Made by a program: the position numbers and the translations under genes. Shown in pieces: positions 8,474 through 16,835 of a stretch of DNA of 64,000 nucleotides; positions within the stretch are counted from its first letter, which is position 1; every line of letters starts with the position of its first letter. The DNA is from CAYUET01 sp964443875 (GTDB lineage Bacteria > Auribacterota > JAFGBW01), in assembly GCA_964443875.1 (NCBI GenBank), contig CAYUET010000010.1:36005-100004 (forward strand). The letters are read 5' to 3'. A model generated the notes under the pieces. It made no database searches and had not been told where the DNA came from. It saw only the letters and a list, made by a program, of their open reading frames with translations.

Positions 8474-9721
8474 ATGAATGAATGGATAGAGAATTTTCTT
8501 TATAAGGACCTGCCGGATAAAAATTACTGGATCAGAATTTTTCAGAATTGTGTGAAATTTCTTTATTTTGTGAAGGTGGGATTTAAAACCAAACTTTTTT
8601 TACAGCGTGCCGCCGATCTCGCGTATATTTCGCTTGTGGCTCTGGTTCCAACCCTGGCGATTTTTCTTTCGATCATCTCCAGCGTTAAATTTTTCCCCCA
8701 GAATATTGAGAAAAAAATAGAAATTCTGATTTTTCAATACATCATTCCTGAAACCAGCCAGAAATTGAGTGAAAATGTGGCTTTGTATGCCCAGGATTTT
8801 GCCAATGCCGCCGGAACCATCGGTTTGATCGGTACTTTGTGCATGCTTTTCACCGTGTATCTTCTTCTGAGCACCATTGAAAGCCATTTCAATGATATCA
8901 TGAATGCGGAAAGGGAACGCAGTATTTTTCATAAGCTTTCTGCCTATACTTCCAGCATGGTATGGATTTCTTTTCTGGTAGGTCTTTCTTTTGCCCTGGA
9001 GTCCAACGTCGGGATTCCCTTTATCAACAAATTGAATACTTTTTATTATTACATCCTGATTGTTGGGATTTTTACCCTGTCTTATAAAATTATCCCCACA
9101 CGGCAGGTGCCCACCTTTAACGCTTTGGTGGGGGGGGCTTCCGCGGCTATTCTTTGGGGTTTGGCCAACCGCACCTTTACGGACATCGTTTCTAAAATGG
9201 TGAATTATGATAAAATATACGGTGCTTTGGGGGCGATCCCTTTGTTTCTTTTATGGCTGTATATGGTCTGGCTTGTCGTTTTGATCGGTATGGAAATTAC
9301 CTATGTTTCCCAGTATTTCAAATCCATTGAGCTTGAACTCTCCCCTGTCAAATCCCTGGACCGATGGGTGGTCCGCATTCTTTCGATGATAGGTCGTGCC
9401 TATCTTAAAGGACAGAATATCACTTATTCCCGGTTTCTCAACGATCTGAATATAGCAGAAAAGGATTTGAAGAAAATTATGGATGGCCTGGAGGAGCAGG
9501 GTGTGATTGTCCATCTGTATCAGCCTGAAAATACCTATACCCTTGCCCGGAATCCGGATCACATCCTGATATGGAAGGCTGTTTCCCTTTATAATGACTC
9601 TTTCACTTTCAAGGAGGGAAAAGAGCTTTCCTCTGTGGAATATATTCCGATCCGTTATGATCTGCCGAAGGAAATCTCCAACCTTTCCCTTGGAGACTGG
9701 CTGAAAAAAAATCCCCTTTAA
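8474..9721 (+). CDS. YihY/BrkB-family membrane protein
   Basis: A 415-residue inner-membrane protein with an N-terminal amphipathic region, six hydrophobic spans (about 40-275) and a C-terminal cytosolic region of about 130 residues that looks like a winged-helix/MarR-type fold. Family hallmarks include RAADLAYISLVALVPTLA, YLLLSTIE and YGALGAIPLFLLWLYMVWL. The family was once mislabelled ribonuclease BN; its true function is not established. ATG was chosen because AGAGG sits 7 nt upstream; an in-frame GTG one codon earlier is too close. amrS follows after 12 nt. Confidence 0.88.
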   Translation: MNEWIENFLYKDLPDKNYWIRIFQNCVKFLYFVKVGFKTKLFLQRAADLAYISLVALVPTLAIFLSIISSVKFFPQNIEKKIEILIFQYIIPETSQKLSENVALYAQDFANAAGTIGLIGTLCMLFTVYLLLSTIESHFNDIMNAERERSIFHKLSAYTSSMVWISFLVGLSFALESNVGIPFINKLNTFYYYILIVGIFTLSYKIIPTRQVPTFNALVGGASAAILWGLANRTFTDIVSKMVNYDKIYGALGAIPLFLLWLYMVWLVVLIGMEITYVSQYFKSIELELSPVKSLDRWVVRILSMIGRAYLKGQNITYSRFLNDLNIAEKDLKKIMDGLEEQGVIVHLYQPENTYTLARNPDHILIWKAVSLYNDSFTFKEGKELSSVEYIPIRYDLPKEISNLSLGDWLKKNPL

Positions 9722-9733
9722 GGAATCTTCCTT

Positions 9734-10747
9734 ATGGATAAAGAAGGTTTATGGCAGGAATCTTTGCCGGAAAAAAAAGTCCGCTGTCTCTTGTGTCCAA
9801 GGCATTGTGTTCTCTCTCCCGGACAGAGGGGCTTTTGTTTTGGACGGATAAACCGGGAGGGGAAGCTTTTTTTGAATGTCTATGGAAAAAGTACCGGTTT
9901 TGCCATTGATCCTGTGGAAAAAAAACCTCTGCATCAGTTTTTTCCAGGCTCCTCCACCTTTAGCTTCGGAACCATCGGCTGTAATTTAAACTGCCTCTTC
10001 TGCCAGAATTCCCCTATTTCCCGAGCTTCAAAAATGGAGCTTCTGACTGAAGAAGGCTCCCCGGACCAGATTGTCCGGGCCGCAAAGCACTATGGCTGCC
10101 AGAGTGTATCCTTCACCTACAATGAACCCATCGTTTTTTCAGAATACGCGATGGATACTGCAGATCAATGTCATGAACAGGGGCTGAAAACCATTGCCGT
10201 GACTGCCGGGTATATTGAGCCCTTGCCTGCAAAGGATTTTTTCAGCCGGATGGATGCCGCGAATGTGGATTTGAAAGGTTTTTCAGAGAATTTTTATAAA
10301 AAATACAGCCAGGCGGATTTAAAAACCGTACTGAATACCCTTAAGTTTTTAAAGCATGAAACCGGGGTATGGCTGGAAATCACCAATCTGATTATTCCTG
10401 CACTCAACGATGAAGAGGGGATGATCCGTTCCATGTGCCGGTGGATTGTTAAAGAATTAGGCAGGGACGTGCCTCTTCATTTTTCCGCTTTTTATCCCTG
10501 TTACAAAATGATGGATCGTCCGCGCACCCCTTTATCCACTCTGAGAAGGGCCTATGAAATTGCCGTGGAAGAGGGGATCCTTTATGTCTATACCGGAAAT
10601 GTTTCCTGGCCTGAAGGGGAGGCGACCTATTGTCCCGGCTGCGGGAAAAAAGTGATTGCACGAAGCGGATATGAGATTCAGGAACAGCATCTTAAGGGGA
10701 ATGAATGCGGATACTGCAGGGAAATGGTGGCGGGGAGGTATGTGTAA
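9734..10747 (+). CDS. amrS: AmmeMemoRadiSam radical SAM enzyme AmrS
   Basis: A 337-residue radical SAM protein. The cluster motif is C83-x3-C87-x2-C90 (CNLNCLFC). Extra cysteines sit at the N-terminus (C18, C21, C25, C35) and in a C-terminal CPGC...CGYC knuckle. The arrangement matches the AmrS branch of PflA-like activating enzymes (GxCFGR, VEKKPLHQFFPGS). Related AmrS proteins cluster with Memo and AMMECR1 proteins, but neither is encoded in this window. The physiological reaction of the system is poorly defined. Confidence 0.92.
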   Translation: MDKEGLWQESLPEKKVRCLLCPRHCVLSPGQRGFCFGRINREGKLFLNVYGKSTGFAIDPVEKKPLHQFFPGSSTFSFGTIGCNLNCLFCQNSPISRASKMELLTEEGSPDQIVRAAKHYGCQSVSFTYNEPIVFSEYAMDTADQCHEQGLKTIAVTAGYIEPLPAKDFFSRMDAANVDLKGFSENFYKKYSQADLKTVLNTLKFLKHETGVWLEITNLIIPALNDEEGMIRSMCRWIVKELGRDVPLHFSAFYPCYKMMDRPRTPLSTLRRAYEIAVEEGILYVYTGNVSWPEGEATYCPGCGKKVIARSGYEIQEQHLKGNECGYCREMVAGRYV

Positions 10748-10764
10748 AAATGGAAGGGAGGCAA

Positions 10765-10847
10765 TGCCTGGAGTGGGAGTCGAACCCACATGTTCGTAAG
10801 AACAGCGGTTTTTGAGACCGCCGCGTATGCCATTCCGCCATCCAGGC
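10765..10847 (-). tRNA. tRNA-Leu (CAA)
   Basis: Cloverleaf of 83 nt on the minus strand. The acceptor GCCTGGA pairs with TCCAGGC, and the discriminator is A. The anticodon stem GCGGT/ACCGC holds the loop CTCAAAA, giving CAA. The long variable arm expected of a leucine tRNA is present, as is the GGTTCGACTCC T-arm. The 3' CCA is not encoded. Confidence 0.96.
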
Positions 10848-10866
10848 AAAAAAAACTGAGGCCTAT

Positions 10867-10895
10867 CTTTTAAAGGAACTTAAAGCATCTGACAA
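10867..10895 (-). promoter_or_regulatory. Promoter for tRNA-Leu(CAA)
   Basis: On the minus strand TTGTCA and TAAAAG are spaced by 17 nt, ending about 20 nt before the mature tRNA 5' end. Confidence 0.55.
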
Positions 10896-11010
10896 TAAAA
10901 ATTTTGTTCATGATCCAACCCCCTAAAAGGGGGGCAGCGGAGTGTGAAGAACGTTGTAACCATTCCAGAGGCAATCCGGGTCAGGGACGGACTGATACAG
11001 GGATGAAACC

Positions 11011-12702
11011 ATGTATTCCAGAGAAGGGGTGATTTTGAAACAGATCTGCGGAAAAATTCTTCATATCGATTTATCCATGAAAACCAAGGAAATCCTTGAG
11101 CCGGATCAAAAGCTTTATCAGCACTATCTCGGGGGCAGAGGGCTGGCTCAGGTTTATTATTCGGCCTCTGCGACAAAAGATTGTACCCATCCGCAGATGC
11201 CTCTGCTTTTATTTGCCGGCGCACTTGCCGGTTCCGGGGCAAAAGCCTCGGACTTTGCCACCCTTATGACCAGGTCTCCTGTAACCGGGGCCGTTACAGC
11301 CTGGCCGGTTCCTGAATGGGGAAGAAAGCTCAAATCCCTGGGTTTTGACGGGCTGATGATTACAGGCAAAGCAGATCATTTGTGCGGGATAAGAGTGAGG
11401 GAGACAGGCCTATCTATTGAAGAGGCGTCAGATTTTTCAGGGTTTTCCTTTAAGAAACTTTCCGGTGTTTTGGGTGTAAAAGAGGGCCTCGCCTCAATCG
11501 GTAAGGCTTCAGAAAATAACGTTTTATTTTCTTCCCCTGTATTTGACGGACGGGTGATTGGCCGCGGAGGCGGCGGGCTTGTATGGGCATCCAAGAATCT
11601 TAAATATCTGGTCCTGGAGGAAGGAAGTTCCGGAAATTCAGGAGATTCTCAGACAATGGAATCCGCCAATCAGGATGTATTAAGGCTCATCATGGCTTCG
11701 CCTGTTCTTACCGGAGAATACGGGATAGGGAATTTCGGAGATGCAGCTTTACTGGATCTGGTGAATGCCAAATCATTCCTGCCCTCCTCTTTTTATACGC
11801 AGACCCGATTTAAAGAGATTGAAAAAATCAATGCCCCTGCCTTTCACAGGGAGTATAAGCCTTTGAAGCATTCCTGCCGAAACTGCCCGGTGGGCTGCGG
11901 GTTTAAGACGGCTGACGGAAAACCATTCCCCGATTATGAGGCCATTGCCGGTTTCGGGGCGCTTCTGGATAATACCGATCAAGACTCCATTCTTGCCGCA
12001 TCTGCGCTTTGCCATGAGGAGGGTCTTGAGCCTTTAGCGGCCGCTTGTGTACTGGCTTTTTATCTGAAGCAGCAGACCATTCCCGCAGAGAATCTTCTTT
12101 TGTGGATTGAAAAGATCATCCGCTGTGAAGAGGAAGGATACCTGCTTGCAAAAGGAACCTGGCGTTATGCCTTGTCCACTGGCACAGAGGATGAGTCCCG
12201 GACTGTAAAGCATCTGGATCTTCCCCTGTTTGATCCCCGGGGGAGCTGTGGCCTTGCTTTGTCCTATGTCACGGGGACCATGGGCCCTTCGACTCATACC
12301 GCATTTCCCTTAAGTCATGAACTCCTGCGTAAGCCTCTTGCCACAAACCGTTTTTCCTGGGACATGAAGGTCCGGATGCTGGTGATTTCCGAGGATACCC
12401 ATGCAGTGGCGCATGCTCTGGGGGTCTGCCCCTGGGTGCTTATGGCGGCTTCCCTGGAGGAGTACGCAAAGGTCTTTACGGCAGCCTTTGAAATCGAGAC
12501 GACAGCCCAGGATCTTTTAAAGGTCGGGGAGAGAATCTTCAAGGGAGAACGGTTGATCAACCGGGTCTGCGGAATCGGGGGAGGGGAGGATATTCTTCCT
12601 GAATTCTTTTTTAAGGAAGAGGGGGGGGCAGATTCAGTTCCCCCTTTAAATAAAGAGGAGTTTTTAAAAGCACTTCAGACTTACAATCAGATACGGGATT
12701 GA
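11011..12702 (+). CDS. Divergent aldehyde:ferredoxin oxidoreductase-family protein
   Basis: Member of the tungsten/molybdopterin AOR family, which oxidises aldehydes or related substrates with ferredoxin. At 563 residues it is shorter than the usual 600 or so. The N-terminal GKILHIDLS, LGGRGL and SPVTGA motifs are recognisable. [4Fe-4S] ligands can be placed at C289, C292, C296 (CRNCPVGC) and C473 (ALGVCPW). The two pterin-binding DxxGL(C/D) motifs are altered (HEEGLE, HALGVC). The true start may be the TTG at 11035, where AGAAGGGG stands just upstream and the family N-terminus begins. Function is therefore uncertain. Confidence 0.82.
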   Translation: MYSREGVILKQICGKILHIDLSMKTKEILEPDQKLYQHYLGGRGLAQVYYSASATKDCTHPQMPLLLFAGALAGSGAKASDFATLMTRSPVTGAVTAWPVPEWGRKLKSLGFDGLMITGKADHLCGIRVRETGLSIEEASDFSGFSFKKLSGVLGVKEGLASIGKASENNVLFSSPVFDGRVIGRGGGGLVWASKNLKYLVLEEGSSGNSGDSQTMESANQDVLRLIMASPVLTGEYGIGNFGDAALLDLVNAKSFLPSSFYTQTRFKEIEKINAPAFHREYKPLKHSCRNCPVGCGFKTADGKPFPDYEAIAGFGALLDNTDQDSILAASALCHEEGLEPLAAACVLAFYLKQQTIPAENLLLWIEKIIRCEEEGYLLAKGTWRYALSTGTEDESRTVKHLDLPLFDPRGSCGLALSYVTGTMGPSTHTAFPLSHELLRKPLATNRFSWDMKVRMLVISEDTHAVAHALGVCPWVLMAASLEEYAKVFTAAFEIETTAQDLLKVGERIFKGERLINRVCGIGGGEDILPEFFFKEEGGADSVPPLNKEEFLKALQTYNQIRD

Positions 12703-12764
12703 GCGGAATTTTCTTTTCCATTTCCATTCTTGAAATTTCCGGGAAAAAGCGTTAAAGGTTTTTT

Positions 12765-13991
12765 ATGGAAACCGAACGCATTGCTTACTGGAAAGCTTTA
12801 TTTCATTCCTCCACCGACCAGGCCGTGTCGGAGTTTGGAGGGGAGTCGGAAGAGCTTATTCAGCATATGGCGGAACTGCTGGGGGTGGATTTTTTTCTGG
12901 AGGTGCTGCAGCACGCTGCCTCTGACACGGCGGCAACCCTTTTGCGATGTCTTCCCGAACCGGTAAGGCGCACGCTCCTTCCCAGAGTGTCTCCGGAACA
13001 GGCCCGGTCTTTACTTGAGCTTTTATCCTATCCTCCGGACACTGCCGGAGCCCTGATGTCCAAGGAATTCATTGCTGTTCCTGTTGATTTTACGATTCAC
13101 CAGGCGACGGAGCACCTTCATGCCCTGTCTGTCAGCAATAAGAAATACAAGGTTGCCTATATCTATGGTGTGGATTCGGAAAAACGTCTGGAAGGGGTCA
13201 TTCAGCTCCGGGATTTTTTATTTTTCCCTGAGAATACCCCCCTGAGACAGATCCTGAGAACGCCTGTGGTTCAGGTGGAAACAGGGATGAAACAAATGGA
13301 TGTTGCCAGGCTTCTGGAACGCCATCATTACCTGGGGCTGCCGGTCGTTGATTCTTCACAGAGAATGGCGGGGATCATTAATGCGGACAAGGTCCTTAAA
13401 GTATTTGAAGATGAAGCGAGTGACGATATCGCCAAATTCGTCGGAACGAATGCGGATGAAATCAGAACAAGTTCTGTCCCCCGTATTTTAAGACTTCGTC
13501 TGCCCTGGCTCTGTTTCAACATTGCAAGCGGGCTTCTGTGCGCCTACATTTCCGGCCTGTTTCAGGATGTTCCGACTTTATCCCTGCTTTTTTTGTTTGT
13601 TCCTTTGATTCTGGGAATTTCGGAAAGTTCAGGCGTGCAGAGCGCAACCCTGATCGTCCGCAATATTTCCCTGGGAAAAAACCGCCTGGAAAATCTGAAA
13701 CCGTTTATCAAGCGTGAAATTGCAGTCGGCCTGATGACCGGGTTAATTTGCGGGGGGCTTGTGGGTTTCTTCACCCTTTTGTGGAATGCCAGGTCTTCCC
13801 TGGGATTTGCCATAGGCTCTTCCATGAGTCTGACCATTACCTTTTCCACTTTTGTGGGGCTTTGTCTGCCCATATTTTTCCAGAAATTCAAGATCGATCC
13901 TGCGATTGCTTCAGGCCCTCTGGTGCTTGCCCTATGCGATATTCTGACCCTGCTGATCTATTTCAACCTGTCAGGGCATTTTCTTCGTTAA
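12765..13991 (+). CDS. mgtE: MgtE-family magnesium transporter
   Basis: A 408-residue channel-like Mg2+ transporter. The order is a shortened N-terminal helical domain with the family motif YPPDTAGALMS, a tandem CBS regulatory domain (about 100-225), and five membrane spans (about 245-405). The conserved pore segment DPAIASGPLVLALCDI retains the acidic residue of the ion site. The usual GGNAGxQ loop is replaced by SESSGVQ, a notable divergence near the selectivity region. It ends 22 bp from the convergent hisN. Confidence 0.88.
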   Translation: METERIAYWKALFHSSTDQAVSEFGGESEELIQHMAELLGVDFFLEVLQHAASDTAATLLRCLPEPVRRTLLPRVSPEQARSLLELLSYPPDTAGALMSKEFIAVPVDFTIHQATEHLHALSVSNKKYKVAYIYGVDSEKRLEGVIQLRDFLFFPENTPLRQILRTPVVQVETGMKQMDVARLLERHHYLGLPVVDSSQRMAGIINADKVLKVFEDEASDDIAKFVGTNADEIRTSSVPRILRLRLPWLCFNIASGLLCAYISGLFQDVPTLSLLFLFVPLILGISESSGVQSATLIVRNISLGKNRLENLKPFIKREIAVGLMTGLICGGLVGFFTLLWNARSSLGFAIGSSMSLTITFSTFVGLCLPIFFQKFKIDPAIASGPLVLALCDILTLLIYFNLSGHFLR

Positions 13992-14013
13992 TTTTTCCGG
14001 CTTTTTTCAGGTC

Positions 14014-14772
14014 TCAGACTTTCAGTCTTCGGAGGATTTGTTTGTGGAGCTTAGGCGTTGCCGCAACAATGGAGGTTGCATTTTCCGGGGCCTCCCCTTC
14101 CCAGCTGGTAATAATTCCCCCTGCGCCCTTAATCACGGGAATGAGTGCCTGGATGTCCCAGTAGTTCATGATTGGATCCATGGCAATGTCGGCATAGCCG
14201 CGGGCCAGAAGGGTATACATGTAGCAGTCTCCCCAGTTGCGGTAAAATTTAACCGAACGTGCGAGATTCAGGAAGGATTCTTTATTTTTGTGTTTTTCAA
14301 CATCCAGATAATCGGTGGTCAGAAGCACGGCCTCTTTGAGTGAGGAGGTTTCACGGACTTTGATTTTTTTGCCGTTTAAAGTAGCGGGTTTATCCTCAAT
14401 TCCCAAAAAAAGTTCATTTTGCGCAGGCAGGTGGATAACCCCCAGAACGGGTCTTTTGTTTTTTAAAAGGGCGATCAGTGTTCCGAAAAGGGGGACCCCG
14501 CAGATAAAGGATTTTGTGCCGTCAATGGGGTCGAGCACCCAGATGTATTCCGCATTTTCACCGCTGTTTCCGAATTCTTCTCCGATTATGCCGTGATCCG
14601 GAAAGTGTTTCCCGATGAGCTTCCGCAGGAGTTCTTCCGCTTTTCGGTCGGCAATGGTTACGGGAGAGGCGTCTTTCTTGGTGTCCACCTGAACGGACTT
14701 TTTAAAATACGGCATGATGATTTTTTTGGATTCTTCTGCCAGCATACAGGCAAAACGGCTCAGCTCTTTCAT
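14014..14772 (-). CDS. hisN: Histidinol-phosphatase, inositol monophosphatase family
   Basis: Dephosphorylates L-histidinol phosphate in histidine synthesis, using two or three Mg2+ ions. The 252-residue protein has the metal ligands E65 (IIGEE), D81 and D84 in the DPIDGT motif and D206 in NYWDIQAL. The stretch SFICGVPLFGTLIALL is characteristic of the HisN branch rather than SuhB. No other his gene is in this window. A candidate 38-residue membrane peptide and a promoter lie upstream on the same strand, so hisN may be the second gene of a short transcript. Confidence 0.85.
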   Translation of the reverse strand: MKELSRFACMLAEESKKIIMPYFKKSVQVDTKKDASPVTIADRKAEELLRKLIGKHFPDHGIIGEEFGNSGENAEYIWVLDPIDGTKSFICGVPLFGTLIALLKNKRPVLGVIHLPAQNELFLGIEDKPATLNGKKIKVRETSSLKEAVLLTTDYLDVEKHKNKESFLNLARSVKFYRNWGDCYMYTLLARGYADIAMDPIMNYWDIQALIPVIKGAGGIITSWEGEAPENATSIVAATPKLHKQILRRLKV

Positions 14773-14885
14773 AAAAACTCCCTTTTAAATTTAAAAAATA
14801 TTGTAGTGAAAAACAAAGAAAAGGGAAGAGTTAAACAAGAGACTCTGAAATTGATTAAAAGGCTTCTGAAAAAGAGTGATGTCTG

Positions 14886-15002
14886 TCAGACGATTAATCC
14901 GGAAATGAGATTGAGTGCAACAATTCCTGTAAAGACAAGCCCGGCCTGGACAGCGCCGATAATCATTACGGATCCAAAGAAGTCGATGAGATTTCTGATC
15001 AT
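14886..15002 (-). CDS. Candidate 38-residue membrane peptide
   Basis: A short ORF upstream of hisN begins MIRNLIDFFGS and continues as a single strongly hydrophobic, Gly/Ala-containing helix to the end. It lies about 50 nt downstream of a good promoter (15054-15082) on the same strand. The codons resemble those of neighbouring genes, whereas the flanks are extremely AT-rich. The ribosome site (AGAGA, about 7 nt away) is weak. No family is recognised; a regulatory or transporter-associated micropeptide is possible. Confidence 0.5.
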   Translation of the reverse strand: MIRNLIDFFGSVMIIGAVQAGLVFTGIVALNLISGLIV

Positions 15003-15053
15003 GAGGGATTCTCTGTTTATATTGTTTTATTTAAGTATTAAAAAATTTACAAA

Positions 15054-15082
15054 AAAATACTGATAAAATGTAAATATGTCAA
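15054..15082 (-). promoter_or_regulatory. Promoter upstream of micropeptide and hisN
   Basis: On the minus strand a perfect TTGACA is followed after 17 nt by TATTTT, within a very AT-rich tract (15010-15200). The rest of the gap between hisN and the permease (to 15361) holds small hairpins, including a perfect GCCGCA/TGCGGC stem at 15325-15345, but no gene. Confidence 0.6.
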
Positions 15083-15361
15083 ACATGATTTAATATAATT
15101 ATTAAATATTTTAATAAATATATTAGAAATTTATTAAAATAAATACGATTTTATGTAAATTATTGTGTTTATAATTAATAAAAATATTAAATTAATTTTG
15201 TTCATTCAGACAGAGGGTTGATGGGTATTTTGGGTCGGGATTTCATATCCCTCTAGACTGCCGGATCTTAAATTATGTGTTTTCTAAAAAAGGGAATTTT
15301 TATGGGTGGAAAAATTCGGCTGAGATGTTCGCCGCATAAGTGCGGCCAAAATCAAGTTTCA

Positions 15362-16672
15362 TTAATACGGGTAAAAGATAAAAAAGAGCAGAGAAAGGAC
15401 GAAGAGTGTCCAAAGGCCTGCATTCACTTCCCGGATTTTCCCTGAGAAGACTTTGAGCAGAGGGTAGATCACAAAACCGGCCAGAAGGCCGACGCCGATA
15501 TTGTAGGTAAAACTCATAAGCCCTATTATCACCAAGGCAGGGATGGATTCGGAATAGTTGTCGAAATCAATTTTTGCAATGGGTTTGATCATGAAAATTC
15601 CTACGATAATCAGGGCAGGGCCATAGGCCTGCGGGGGAACGGAAGTCAGAAGCGGAGCAAAGAAAAGGCTCAACCCGAAAAGAAGGGCGACTACCAGTGC
15701 GGTAAGTCCGGTTCTTCCCCCTTCCTGAATTCCGGCGGCAGATTCCACATACGTTCCGCTGGTTGTTGTCCCGACAAAAGCACTGAAAACACTGGTAAGG
15801 GAATCCGCAAGCATGGGTTTCCGGGCCTCGAAAAGATTCCCTTTTTCATCAATGAACGCGGCCTGGGCCGAACAGCCGATCAGCGTTCCCATCATGTCCA
15901 GAAAATCCATCAGGAACAGGGTCAGAAGAATGGGAAGCATCTGCCAGGTCAAAAGTGAAGCAAAATCCATTTTGCAGAAGATTTCAGAAATCGAGGGAGG
16001 AAGACTTAAGATTTTTTCCGGTGCGGGGGTAAGTTTGAAAAGAAAGGAAAGGAACGTTGTGGCAAGAATTCCGATCAGGAGAGCCCCTTTTATTTTTCGA
16101 ACAATCAATATTGTGATCAATAAAAAACCGAAGACAGAGAGGAAGGTTGCTGGATTTGAGAGGTCGCCCACATGGACAGGAGCCCCCGGGACTCCAAGAG
16201 TAACAATACCGCTTTCATTCAGCCCTATGAAAGAAAGGAAAAGACCTATGCCCACGGCAATGGCATATTTAATTCCGGCAGGAATAGAATCCACCAGCCA
16301 CTGGCGGAGACGGGTAATGGTTAAAAGGGTGACAAGCAGACCGCTTACAAAGATAGCCGCCAGGGCAGTCTGCCAGGAGCAATGCAGGACCTTGCAGACT
16401 GTGAAGGCCACAAAGGCGTTTTCCCCCATGAGAGGAGCAATGGCAAAAGGACGATTGGCATAAAACGCCATGATGAGTGTTCCGAAAATAACAGTGAGAA
16501 TGGTAGCCACCATGCTTGGCCCCTTGGGGATTCCTGCAGCTTCAAGTATGGAAGGGTTTACGATAAGGATATAGGCCATGGTCAGAAAAGTGACGATTCC
16601 GGCCCTCACTTCTGTTTTGATATCTGTTCCAAAAAGTTTAAGCTTAAAGATATTTTCAAAAAATCCCTTCAT
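15362..16672 (-). CDS. NCS2-family purine permease (AzgA/PbuG-like)
   Basis: Inner-membrane nucleobase transporter of 436 residues with about 12 to 14 hydrophobic spans. The beginning FKLKLFGTDIKTEVRAGIVTFLTMAYIL and the following IVNPSIL are typical of the AzgA/PbuG guanine/hypoxanthine/adenine branch. GENAFVAFTVC and the GTTTSGTYVESAAGIQEGGRTG loop are also typical. Purine import is the likely role. It appears monocistronic, and I found no purine riboswitch in its leader. Confidence 0.92.
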   Translation of the reverse strand: MKGFFENIFKLKLFGTDIKTEVRAGIVTFLTMAYILIVNPSILEAAGIPKGPSMVATILTVIFGTLIMAFYANRPFAIAPLMGENAFVAFTVCKVLHCSWQTALAAIFVSGLLVTLLTITRLRQWLVDSIPAGIKYAIAVGIGLFLSFIGLNESGIVTLGVPGAPVHVGDLSNPATFLSVFGFLLITILIVRKIKGALLIGILATTFLSFLFKLTPAPEKILSLPPSISEIFCKMDFASLLTWQMLPILLTLFLMDFLDMMGTLIGCSAQAAFIDEKGNLFEARKPMLADSLTSVFSAFVGTTTSGTYVESAAGIQEGGRTGLTALVVALLFGLSLFFAPLLTSVPPQAYGPALIIVGIFMIKPIAKIDFDNYSESIPALVIIGLMSFTYNIGVGLLAGFVIYPLLKVFSGKIREVNAGLWTLFVLSLLFFIFYPY

Positions 16673-16753
16673 GAGCCCAATCCTGTTTTGAAGCTTTGTA
16701 AGCCTATACTAAAAATTGTTAAGGAAATCACCAGGAATATTGTTTAAAGATTC

Positions 16754-16782
16754 TTTACCGGGTAATGAATAATATTTATAAT
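16754..16782 (+). promoter_or_regulatory. Promoter for beta-lactamase gene
   Basis: TTTACC and a perfect TATAAT are spaced by 17 nt, about 54 nt upstream of the start codon. No BlaI-type operator was seen. Confidence 0.6.
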
Positions 16783-16835
16783 TCAGTCATTGTAAATAAA
16801 TGAAATGCCTTAAATAAAACAAGGAAGGAACAAGG

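Noticed and set aside
8474..9721. Annotation as ribonuclease BN
   Set aside because: This is an old misassignment of the YihY family; the protein is a multi-span membrane protein without nuclease motifs.
10914..10936. CCCCCTAAAAGGGGG hairpin between tRNA-Leu and the AOR-like gene
   Set aside because: Short stem without a T-run on either strand and not at the end of a transcript; most likely incidental.
14593..15063. A 156-codon plus-strand frame overlapping hisN
   Set aside because: It is mostly antisense to hisN and ends in AT-rich noncoding DNA; the minus strand has hisN and a better micropeptide candidate.
16673..16835. Purine riboswitch in the permease leader
   Set aside because: No conserved three-way junction or characteristic loop sequences were found upstream of the permease start.
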